From NCBI GenBank assembly GCA_015039365.1, contig WION01000781.1:1-18428 (forward strand): a stretch of 18,428 nt of DNA, written 5' to 3'. Source of the DNA: Amanita rubescens. Taxonomy: Eukaryota > Basidiomycota > Agaricomycetes > Agaricales > Amanitaceae. A model generated the notes under the pieces. It had not been told where the DNA came from. It made no database searches and worked only from the letters and a program-made list of their open reading frames with translations. A program made the translations under genes and the position numbers. Shown in pieces: positions 1-9,315 of the stretch. Positions within the stretch are counted from its first letter, which is position 1. Every line of letters starts with the position of its first letter.

Positions 1-797
1 CTTAACCGGCGCCGACAGTGTAACTAATTCGTGCATAGTCATTTAGCAATGCGCTATTTCACTTGGCCAGTAGTCCTGAATACGTGCAGCCCATGCGCGA
101 GGAAGTCGAAGCTGCGATAAATGCAGAAGGTTGGACTAAATCTGCCATGGGTAAACTCAGGAAAGTGGATAGTTTCTTGAGGGAATCGCAGCGGATATCA
201 GGAAACGGAGCCTGTATGCATTGTTCCCTTTTTTAAGCATTGCGATATTTTCTAATCTTTTGCTTTGAAGTCACAGTACGACGTAAAGTGCTAAAAGACT
301 TTACGTTTTCAAACGGGACAACAGTTCCTGCAGGTTGCATGATTGGCATCCCGCATCGTTCCGTACACTGTGATCCGGTTTGTATTTGGTCTTTCTAGTT
401 GTCGATTTCCAACTTACACTTTCCCCTCTTGTAGGATAACTATGCTGATCCTGACGTCTTCGACGGGTTCAGGTTCTCGAAAATGCGCGAAAAAGAAGGA
501 GAAAGCTCGAAACACTCAATGGTGACTCTTACTCATGAGTATTTAAGCTTTGGACAAGGGCGCCATGCATGGTACTTAGCGAGCATCCTTTCAAGTCGAA
601 ACGCGATCTGACATGTCATCAATTGTAGCCCAGGCCGATTTTTTGCAACAAATGAGGTAAAAGCAATGCTTGCGTATGTTTTATTAAATTACGATGTTAA
701 AATGGCAAACCCCGGTTGTCCGCCTGAGCTGTGGTTCGGGCTTTTATCAATACCTGACCCAACTGCGGAAGTGATGTTCCGTAAGAGGATGACATGA
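1..797 (+). pseudogene. Cytochrome P450, 3' half, 5'-cut by window edge, probably inactive
   Basis: This is a relative of the intact P450 at 4256-6235. Exonic pieces lie at 47-213, 271-377, 435-571 and 629-797, and the three introns between them are each 57 nt. The last three exons (107, 137 and 169 nt) have exactly the lengths of their counterparts in the intact gene. They read through helix K (ESQR), a FDGFR stretch and a complete haem-binding motif FGQGRHACPGR whose Cys codon is split by an intron, ending with TGA at 795-797. Damage is seen upstream. Positions 1-19 match the end of the I-helix exon but lack about 7 nt covering the His-Thr-Thr part of AGxHTT. The following splice donor has lost its GT context, and the next exon is 8 nt short (167 against 175), which shifts the frame. 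I infer a recently decaying tandem duplicate. The 5' exons are outside the window, so it could instead be a rearranged but expressed gene, though that is less likely. Confidence 0.8.
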
Positions 798-2504
798 GGG
801 CTTTGGATACCGAATGTACTATAAATATAGAGACCCACTTTCTTTGCATTTTTGGTTGGTTGTTGTCGCTCGTAATGAGTCAAATATGCTTGCTAGATGA
901 AAGTCCCAGTTACTATTAGAAGTCGGAAGGCGCAGCGAGAATCGAACCTGACGTTACGAGGGTTCCTAAGCTTCAGGCAGTTCCCGAGTCAAAATTTCGT
1001 CAGATTCAAGTCACTGGCACGAGTAAGAGGAATTTGGGGGAGGCGGAGTGATGAGGTCCTTCGGCGAAGAGTGAGCCGAGGTCGGGCGGCCTTGCCGTGG
1101 GCCACTGATAGCCAATTGACCAATTCCGAGGCCTGAATGAAAGGACGAGGTATCTGCGGCTGAACACATCAACAACCGCGCGCGAGCTACCTCCCCTCCG
1201 CACTCTAGAAGTACCCAGGGGTGTCATCACACATCACGAAGGTACAGGTGCATTCCGGGGAACTTGCCCTATGTCGTCTGGGGGGTTCTCGAAATGTGGT
1301 TCCTGGTTGGCGCAATTCTCGCCTGCGCATCCGTTCCCACTGTATCAAGTCATATAGGCGTTAGTCTTCACCCTTCAAAGTTCCGTCGCGTTCAACAAGA
1401 CGGCCAGGGTTTGTTTATACTCGATGCACGTAGGAGCGCATTTACAACCATCGCCATTGCGACAGTTGTGGTAACGGGAAACATCAACGCGTTCATCCTT
1501 GACCGGTACTGACGAACCACGATAGAACACGGTATCACGGTGTCAAAGTTTGTGCGTTTGCCGTGGTGGGGGAAAACCGTAAATCAATCGAGAGGATACA
1601 TGAGCCTGAAGGAACGGACGGGCGTTCCAGAAATTGGCATGAAGTACGTTACTGTTTGTAACGGCTGGGAGGTCACGGGTTATCCGGTTTCGCGAGAGCC
1701 AGTACGTTGATAAATGACATGATCTTTGCGTTTGATGAAGTCGTCATTTCCCTGAACGGTTAGTAGCCTTTATTTACAGATGATCGTATGCGTGCTTATC
1801 CGCAATCGATTGTTTGCTTTGCTCACAAACAGCATTCTCTGGCACAGATGAATTACATGAGCAGCTAAGAGGTTGCACACAACGTAAGTTAGATAATATT
1901 TGATGCCTGATAAAGAGCTTAATTTACACTATAAAATCAAGCTAAACGTATGTTTCGGGTATGGTGTGTTCTACCAGTGACTAGTGGAGGACAGGGAAGC
2001 GACGTATGACCTTCGTTTTTTAAGGGCAAGCAGATAAGGCTAGGGATTGGCACGGGTTAGTACTGTTGATACTGTTGGCGTAAGAGCAAAAAGGTGGCCG
2101 TGTTCGGGTCCATGATGTGTCGAGAAGATGAATGAGTACTTACGAGGAGAGAAATAGGAAGAGTGGATGGTGTAGGGTCAAGTCCGTGAGGCGTGAGCGG
2201 CTGTGTCAGCTGAGTCAGCTCACCAGGGCGCCATGGCTTTCAACATTCTACATCTCAGTCAGCGAGCCTCATGCACATGGTCATCAAGGCCTCCGGTAAC
2301 TATTCTTCAAAATGCCGCAAATGCCGTTCGTTTGGCGTCATATGGTTGTGACAGCGCTCAATCAAATCGAAGCTCGATGTCAATCACCCGGGCTGCGTTC
2401 ATCCATGATGCATGATGGGGCACCGCCATAAGCCTGGATGTCACATGCAGACTCGTTTCATAAACTGATTGAAACTAAAAAATGCACTGGCACTCGTGGT
2501 TTTC
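798..2504. other. Intergenic stretch, no supportable gene
   Basis: Several short open frames occur here, the longest about 80 codons at 1264-1512. None has a recognisable domain, a plausible splice structure or a convincing start context. A stretch near 1560-1600 (GGGGAAAACCGT and following) weakly resembles the end of exon 1 of the intact P450, but the match is too short to call a relic. An A/T-rich segment follows the stop of the first P450 copy (around 800-860) and could hold its 3' untranslated region. Otherwise I see nothing specific. Confidence 0.4.
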
Positions 2505-3478
2505 AACGATCATCAGAGTGGGCGACAGTTGAAGTTGTTGCATACGTACTACAAGGCTCAGCAAGGCCGTGATCCGGATCACCGAACGAACGGTTTCCGC
2601 TTGAAGTCCCAGTGATCACAGCCAAGATTCTCAGCCTATTCCTCGATCTCCGATATCGGACAGTAAGCCGTCTTTACCACGTATGTTAGCTGATATGATG
2701 ATGTTCTCACAGCTTCATGACCTCATTTTCTATGGGAAGCGCCCAAAGATATCAAACGCGTGATGTAGCACACTTGGAACCTTTGATCAGGGAACGCCTT
2801 GAATAGCAAGAACTGTACGGCCTGATAAACCCGTTAGTCGTCTGAACTTTCGTCAGTTGGAAATATTTATTAGTTTGTTTTCTCAGGAACGACAACATAA
2901 GCTGGTTACTCGAGGTCGAAAAGAGCCACATCGGCGAACTATCGAGAACTTGGTGGTGTTTACTATACGTCTACGCTGGTACACAAAGTGGATCCATCGC
3001 GGCTGCAACAGAATCGATCGTGCTTTTTTGGACATTAACGACTGCATTACATGATCTTGCTACGCGTGAAGAAGTCCATGCGGTCATAAGCGAAGAAGGC
3101 TGAGAGAATCGGTGCAGACTCTATTCTCCGGCGAAAGACTATATCTTTGATGGTCAGGTACGCAAGGAAGCGCGTGAGAGAGAAGGCAAATTTAAAGCTG
3201 GTGTGGCACATAATACCCACAAATGGATGTCAAGTACCTTTTGGACAAAGGTCTTATGCATGGTATATCTCAGATTAACTTAATTAACCATCCACGGGAC
3301 TGATTGGATTTGTCATCAATTCCGTAGCCTGGCCTAGTTTTTTGCAACAAACGGTCAAAACGATGCTTGCGTAGATCATGTGGAATCACAGAGCTACATA
3401 ACATGGCTGGGGACTGGATTCCCGCCAGGGTGGTCCTTTGGGTCTTTTTCAACGCCCAATCCTACCGCTGTTCCGCAG
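2505..3478 (+). pseudogene. Heavily decayed cytochrome P450 relic
   Basis: Recognisable islands occur in the same order as in the intact P450. RDPDHRT is near 2562; a HLEPLIRERLE-like stretch followed by a stop is near 2770-2806; NDNISWLLEVEK is near 2890; and REEVHAVISEEG followed by TGA is near 3067-3103. A haem-loop remnant FGQRSYA is near 3240, where Gly before Arg is replaced. Its following intron leads to a mutated CLA-stop in place of CPGR. A tail reading GFPPGWSFG..PNPTA lies near 3415-3470. The I-helix, the ExxR motif and the region from FxxESQR to FDGF are missing or unreadable, there are several stops and frameshifts, and the N-terminal third is not found. It is the oldest-looking of the three copies and cannot encode a P450. 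Both boundaries are approximate because homology fades into unrelated sequence. Confidence 0.8.
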
Positions 3479-4255
3479 GCGGACGTAGTCATATTTCCGA
3501 GTCCTCGGATCATTTGTATGTACTAGAGTCCTCTCGCCATGATAATATGATCTACTAGGACAGGCTAGGCTACAATAGGTGCGCTGATAGAAACGTGCCA
3601 GTGTGGTACATAGATCGGATTCATCGGAAACAGAATTGGATTGGTTCCTGCCAAGGCAATCTGAACTCTGGTTCATTGCCCTCCCGAAGGCAAAAGCATG
3701 TGACATACATTGATACAACGCTTAAAGTTATCATAACAATGATAGACTCGCTTGGTTCCTGGCGCTGATTGGCAGTTTTCAATCCTTTGTGGTGGGTCGC
3801 TGCACTGACCCTTATTATTGCTCCGTATCATGATGCTGATCACTCGCACAGTCACTGCTGCTAGGTCAAGATCCTGTGCCACGAGTTACAACTCCGCATC
3901 CGATGACAACGGTTGGTCACGATCATCAGTGTGACCGCGTCCTTTTTCTCATTACATTGAACTTGAAGCGAACAATGACAACTCAAGTCGCACCGTCAGT
4001 TTACGCCACGAGTTGACCGCGCGCACAATATGTATTGGAAGCTCAGCCACCTGCGTATGTGGCGGCTCCACAATTATTATTATCATGCAGTGCCGTGACA
4101 CCTTCACTCGACAGATGCCCATGTACGTCACTCCCCATTAAGAATAGTCAAAGAACGCTCTGTGCCCCTGACAGAAATGGTATCATCTTATTGACACAGC
4201 ACATGTTAGTACTTAATATGATGTGGGCGCTGCGTGGTCCAACTTCCTGAATCTC
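3479..4255. other. Upstream region of the intact P450; no other gene seen
   Basis: This stretch lies between the decayed copy and the intact P450 and should contain the promoter of the latter. Open frames of 60-90 codons on both strands have no recognisable domains. No clear TATA box can be assigned; the segment just before the start (around 4180-4225) is modestly A/T-rich. I see no repeat or transposon end here. Confidence 0.4.
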
Positions 4256-6235
4256 ATGAATTCGAACGTCGTCACTGCACTCGTAACCCTCACCGTGGTT
4301 TACTTTGCCTCGTCTATTTGGAAAACAGTTGTTAACTACCGAAAGGTACGCTTAGTTAAAATGCAGATATGAACGTGGCGTTGACCTCGGGACCGTCTGC
4401 AGTTGAGCGCTATCCCGACCGCAGGGGGTTCTGGGTTATTCAGGTCGTACGTTAACGCTCTGAAGTTTGTTAAACATGGGAGGGAAATAGTGCAGGAGGG
4501 TTATGACAAAGTGAGTTGGCTCCTGCGTGTTTCTGGATTGAATGTCATTTTGACGGTGGACACGCGACAGTACCGCGGGTCATTATTCAAAGTTTCAATG
4601 CCAACACAATGGATGATCGTTGGTGCAAGTCCTCAATTGATCGATGACATACGACGAGCGCCCGAAGATCAACTTTCATTAAAAGACGCAACGGCGGAGA
4701 TGTTTCACACCGATATCCTCCTTGGGCATGAACTGCACGAGGATGACTTCCACGTTGAGGTTATTAGGACTTATTTCACGAAAAATCTTGCAGCACAGTT
4801 CAATGAGGTTGTGGATGAGATGAAGGTTTCGTTTGAGGAATTTGTGCCGACAAAGGGGGAGGAATGGACAACGCTTATTGCGTACAAGGCAAATTTGAGC
4901 ATCGTGTGCAGGGTGCTCAATAGGTTCCTAATCGGGATGCCTCTATGTGAGTGTCGCACGTCCCCTCATGCACATCCCATCTCAAGACTTTTACAAGGTC
5001 GTGATCCGGATTACAGAACGTTGAATGAACAGTTTGCTGTTGACGCTCTTATGGCGGGCAACATACTCAATTTGTTTCCTATTTTCCTAAGATCGTGAGT
5101 ACCCTTCGTTTGCTAGATGCACAAAGTATACTAATTTTATCGTAGCATCGTCGTTTATTTCTTACGGAAAGTACCCAGAGGGATCCAACGCGGAATAAAG
5201 CACTTGGAGCCCTTAATCAAAGAGCGCCTTGAAAAGGAAGCGCAATACGGGGAGAATTGGCCTGGTAAACCGGTTAGTAGATCCCCGATGTTCGTTGGCG
5301 TGATGTTGACCCTTGTAAGAATGACGCGATAAGCTGGTTATTGGAAGTCGGGAAGAAACCACATCAGCGGACTATCAAAGGCCTAACGATACGAATCTTG
5401 CTAATGAACTTTGCCGGTATCCATACTACGACAATGGTACGTGTAAAGTCTACGTTAAATTATTCATTCATAAATCAAGCGCGGTTTTAGCAATTTACAC
5501 ACGCGCTATATCATCTGGCTGCTCATCCAGAATACGTGCAGCCAATGCGTGAAGAAGTCGAAGCAGCGATACGCGAAGATGGGTGGACCAAAGCCGCCAT
5601 CGACAAGCTACGAAAAGTGGACAGTTTCTTGAGAGAGTCGCAACGCATGCACGGAAGCGGACTATGTATGCATCCCCCCCTTCCCTTCTTCTATGGGCCT
5701 CGACTTATCTCTCTCTCAGTTAGCATGCATCGTAAAGTAATGAAAAAGTTTACGTTCTCTAACGGGGTGACGATACCTACTGGTTATTTGGTTTCTGCTC
5801 CACAAACAAGCGTGCATTATGACCCAGTTCGTGATCCGTCTCATGCTTCATGTCGAGAACATTGATGTAAGCCTGCAGGACAATTATCCGGACCCCGACG
5901 TCTTTGATGGGTTTAGACATGCAAGAATGCGCGAGAAAGAAGGCGAAGGTGCAAAACACGTCATGATGACTCCTACGCTTAATTATCTTCCTTTTGGCCA
6001 TGGTCGCTCTGCGTGGTACGGATACTTTGTCTTCTGGTCCCGGAGAGCGACTGAATCTCTTTATAGCCCTGGTAGATTCTTCGCAGCATCAGAAATCAAG
6101 TTGCTGCTTGCGCACGTGCTGTTAAATTATGATATGAAGCTAGCTGGTTGTCGTGGACAGCCAGCGGATTGGTGGTTTGGCTTTCATTCAATGCCAGATC
6201 CTACGGTGGAGGTGATGTTCCGAAAAAGGACGTGA
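4256..6235 (+). CDS. Cytochrome P450 monooxygenase, intact, 10 exons, 500 aa
   Basis: Haem-thiolate monooxygenase, probably ER-anchored, using electrons from P450 reductase; the substrate is unknown. Exons: 4256-4345, 4403-4510, 4571-4946, 4998-5094, 5146-5272, 5320-5436, 5491-5665, 5720-5826, 5879-6015, 6067-6235. These total 1503 nt, exactly 501 codons with the stop, and every junction keeps frame. The start ATG at 4256 is followed by a hydrophobic anchor (about residues 5-22), then the proline/glycine hinge IPTAGGSG. The I-helix AGIHTT is at about 298-303, helix K ESQR at 354-357, FDGFR at 408-412, and the haem loop FGHGRSACPG at 438-447 with Cys445 as expected ligand. All catalytic landmarks are present and the length is typical of the superfamily. 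Introns are 47-60 nt with GT..AG ends. It resembles large mushroom P450 expansions; I cannot assign a CYP number. It is the only intact member of the local array. Confidence 0.93.
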
Positions 6236-8335
6236 TGTTCTAGTGCGCGAGATGATATATGATGTTCCACAATTTCATTGCGAAGAGAAGGCGCCCAGGT
6301 CTCCTGATTCCATATTATTACCCTCCTTACGTTCCCGCGGTTCAATTTCATGCTTAGCAGTGCGCTACTATTTATTTGAACAAATGCGAGTGTGGTTGGT
6401 TTACGTGGCATGGGAACTCGGGGGTCCGATACATCCCAGACCCGGAACACCGTCTACTTTAAGAACCACCGTCAGATTCCATCATTCATAAGGCTTGCGG
6501 CGGTAACAAGAGTCAACAGCAAATTGCGCTGAGCAGGACATCCTGGCTGGATCTCCTCAAGAACGTATTTCCATGCGAATACCGCGTTTGTGATATGTCA
6601 TGTCTATATCAACTTCCTATATCAACACCTGGAATGTTACGAGCCTCTCTCTATCCGAGAGGTACTCCATTGCTCGTTCCAGTTCTGATATACGGTCCGT
6701 CATGGGGAGTCGATGAAATGCACGTGCTGTGTTGGGAGGAGAGACTTGAATAGTGGAGAGTCGGATACAGCAACCCCAGAAATACATGATCTGGCATAAG
6801 TAGAGGCAGCCGCAAGGACCCCTGTTACAAACATGCAAGGAGTCCTCATCGAGGCACGAGTTGAGAGTGCTCCTTCATGGAATGAAGCTCGTCATCGCCG
6901 GGGTAGTGGCTCTTCAACGTCTCGCTGGTCGTAACATAGGCCCCGGAATATAAAGCACAGCGTGCCGTTGTTGTGAGTGAGGATGTGTAAGCGTCATTGT
7001 ATCGTGCGAGTTGGTGCGAATGCTTGCAGTCATTTGCATCCCCGTTATGATCGCCCGTGATCGCCACCTTTCAAATGGCATTTGTGAAATCTTAACGTCT
7101 TTGATGGTTTGCGAGGATACACGAGATAAATGGATTATTTTCTTTTTTTCTGCATGGCCGCTGCGCAGTTCAAGTACTACCCCTATTCGTGTTCGGTAGC
7201 TGGGATGTGTAACGCCGCCAATTTTTCGTTGCAACAAAGATCGAGGTGTTGCTGATGCATGCATGGTTGAAAGAATGGCAGGTAGTGGTGGGCGTTAGTA
7301 AAATGGCGGTTCGGATGGGTTTGCGTCGTGGAAAAGGAAGGCCTTGCAGCCTGCGAAGAAAGACGATACAGGGTTTTTCCTAAAGACGTAAAGACATCAT
7401 ATATTGGATGAAGGTGAAAATGTGTCGGCTCAGGTTGGACGGATAGGATCGTTAGTGCATATACACCTATGGCATGCGTTAACCTAGCCCATGACCACAG
7501 TGAGTGATCTGTGCTGTTGATGTCCCACTTGTCCATCTCTCGAAGGAACCGCACGATTGCTGTGAGAATCGCGGGCGATCGAGGTGGCCTTCCGTCAACG
7601 ACGCCCACAGTGACCTAAGACTCTACAAAACCAACCATAAGTTAACAGATCGACAAGAACCATGGAAACAATACACTATCAAGAACGACAAGGCCAAATC
7701 TTAATCCGGCACCCGTTTTCACGCCTTCCCGGATCGCCCAATCTTCTATCGTCGGTGGTTTCGTGGTACCCAGGGCACCATTTCATTCTAACCGTGCTTC
7801 CCGGGCTCCGTCCGTTACTCCTTGAGCCCTTTTCGCTTCGTCTCGTGAAGAAAACGACCCGCCGGCGGTCAAAAATGTGTTACGATTGGCTCTAGTACCG
7901 ATCTGAGAGTGATTCTGCCAATCCACGCCATGTGGCGGTTTGTGCCACCTCTGCAAGCTCGTGAGTACTGTCAAGACCCTCCTCCCTTGTTGACGTTTGT
8001 CACATGGTAGCAATGCCCTAGTATTGGCTGCTTGTCCCGTCTCAATGTCGCGCAGGGGGTTAAATGGCAATGAAGAAACTTGGGAAAAGACGTGTACGTG
8101 CGGCACATATCCAAGCTGTTTTGTTGGGGGCGAACCGGGAGCCATAGGCTTTGGTAGAAGCAGGGATTGCCGTATATTCTCCGTCCGCCAAGACAGAAAG
8201 CCAATGCGCATCAGTTTAAAGGAGCTGCGAAGCAAGATTTCGAGATTATAGAGAGGCGAAAAGAATGAACATTGAGAAGCTACCGGCGGATAGGGGAGCA
8301 ATGGTGAGGTCAGTGGGCACAGTGACTGGACGACG
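6236..8335. other. Long stretch without a supportable gene
   Basis: The longest open frames are on the minus strand (about 141 codons at 7183-7608 and about 172 codons at 7783-8301). The latter begins at a TTG rather than ATG, and neither shows a domain, a repeat or a matching splice pattern. In DNA of balanced composition, frames of this length are expected by chance in a window this size. The first few hundred bases presumably include the 3' end of the P450 transcript. No tRNA, transposase remnant or P450 fragment was recognised. CpG dinucleotides are common up to about 8335 and then vanish abruptly. Confidence 0.4.
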
Positions 8336-8356
8336 AGACTAGTAACATTACAAACA

Positions 8357-8733
8357 TGTAAAGAGCTACAAATAAAGTAACTACCATATATGTCCTATGG
8401 AATTCCCACAGTTAGATATGCTTCTAGCATCTGAATGTAGAATAATCCTGTTACAACTTTATGTTATACCCTGGACACTATGACTTATGGGGACCAGTAC
8501 ACTTTATTTTTACTTATTTTTACTCCTTTATTACATGTTATTGAACTGTTATCACATGCAACCCACTAGTTATCACATGTAATTGTACTTCTTAGATGTA
8601 TATAAGCCTGCAAATATATAGACTGGCAGTGAGACTGGATCCCCAGTCTAGTTCTAAGTTCTAACTGTCAACTTTCAGTTCAATCTCAACTCTGAGCTTG
8701 TCTTTGCACACTCTACAAGTTGGAGATCTTACA
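8357..8733 (+). mobile_element. Probable long terminal repeat of a Copia-like retrotransposon
   Basis: The element begins TGTAAAGAGC and ends AGATCTTACA, so its ends form an imperfect TG...CA inverted pair. Inside are a TATATAAG box at 8599-8606 and a direct repeat of GTTATCACATG (8548-8558 and 8569-8579). It is followed after one base by a sequence resembling the primer-binding site of Copia elements. No gag-pol reading frame follows and no second LTR is in the window, so this is a truncated 5' end. The left edge is the less certain one: a nearby TG could be the true start, and no target-site duplication can be tested because the other end is missing. Confidence 0.6.
8599..8606 (+). promoter_or_regulatory. 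TATA box inside the LTR
   Basis: TATATAAG lies about 130 bp before the LTR end, a usual place for the promoter of an LTR element. It supports the LTR reading; present activity is unknown. Confidence 0.5.
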
Positions 8734-8734
8734 C

Positions 8735-8746
8735 TGGTATAGGAGC
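8735..8746 (+). other. Primer-binding site adjoining the LTR
   Basis: TGGTATAGGAGC sits one base after the CTTACA end of the LTR. It resembles the TGGTATCAGAGC-type site that pairs with initiator-methionine tRNA in Copia elements, with two differences. This position and match are the main reason for orienting the element to the plus strand. Confidence 0.6.
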
Positions 8747-8865
8747 TTAGCAATCCCATTTCCAGTATTTGGGTCAGGATTTGAAAACAGCTGATGCCTG
8801 AGTCATTGCCAGCTCAAAACAGAGCTGCTCAATCTCTGGATGCACTATTAGGATTCTGCCAAAGT

Positions 8866-8998
8866 GCCAATAAGTAACCCCCTGGTTTTTTAGCTCATCT
8901 ATGTATCACATCAATTTTTCTCAGATTTTTCACAATTTTATTCAAGCTGTAAGGTTGAAGAAATTGAAAAACATCAACTTGAGCTGTGGCAACACTAC
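8866..8998 (+). repeat. Direct repeat, copy A
   Basis: It begins GCCAATAAGTAACCCCCTGG and ends near GGCAACACTAC. It matches copy B starting 177 bp downstream, including the shared order of AGCTCA/GGCTCAC, CACATCA, TTTTTCACAATTTTA/TTTTTTACAATTTTA and AAGCTGTAA. The copies have diverged and carry small indels. It is non-coding and lies between the LTR and the stop codon of the NB-ARC gene. The origin is unknown; it may be retroelement leader or part of another element. Confidence 0.7.
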
Positions 8999-9042
8999 TC
9001 TGATTAATACACAGCAGACAAAGGCAATTATAACACAAGTCT

Positions 9043-9170
9043 GCCAATAAGTAACCCTCCAGTTTTTGGGCTCACCTATCACATCAGATTTTCTAATTTT
9101 TTACAATTTTACTGAAGCTGTAAAACCAAAAAAAACTAAACAAACTGACCTGGGTGGCAGCAACACTAAT
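9043..9170 (+). repeat. Direct repeat, copy B
   Basis: Second, slightly shorter copy of the repeat at 8866-8998, starting GCCAATAAGTAACCCTCCAG and ending near GGCAGCAACACTAAT. It lies about 150 bp downstream of the stop codon of the minus-strand gene, so it may sit in that gene's 3' flank or untranslated region. Confidence 0.7.
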
Positions 9171-9315
9171 CATGGTCAGCTTGACACAAAACTATTCAGA
9201 TACTGAAACACAGGAGGGGGAGAAGGGGATCTATAGATGTAGTAAACAATCATAAGGAGAGAACAGTCCACTGATACCCATATGTACATGTATCTGTTAC
9301 AGTATACCTTTAGCC

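Noticed and set aside
920..965. Possible minus-strand tRNA 3' end (GGTTCGATTC-like T-loop)
   Set aside because: The T-stem does not pair, and no matching acceptor or anticodon arm is found about 70 bases away, so it looks like a chance match.
1264..1600. Hydrophobic 82-codon frame and a weak match to P450 exon 1
   Set aside because: The match is short and gapped, and the frame has no family resemblance; not enough to call a P450 relic.
4403..5098. A 231-codon single-exon protein starting at TTG
   Set aside because: It is exons 2-4 of the P450 read through two stop-free introns and ending in intron 4; the real start is the ATG at 4256.
7183..8301. Minus-strand open frames of about 141 and 172 codons
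   Set aside because: No recognisable domain, the longer starts at TTG, there is no splice support, and such lengths are expected by chance in balanced-composition DNA of this size.
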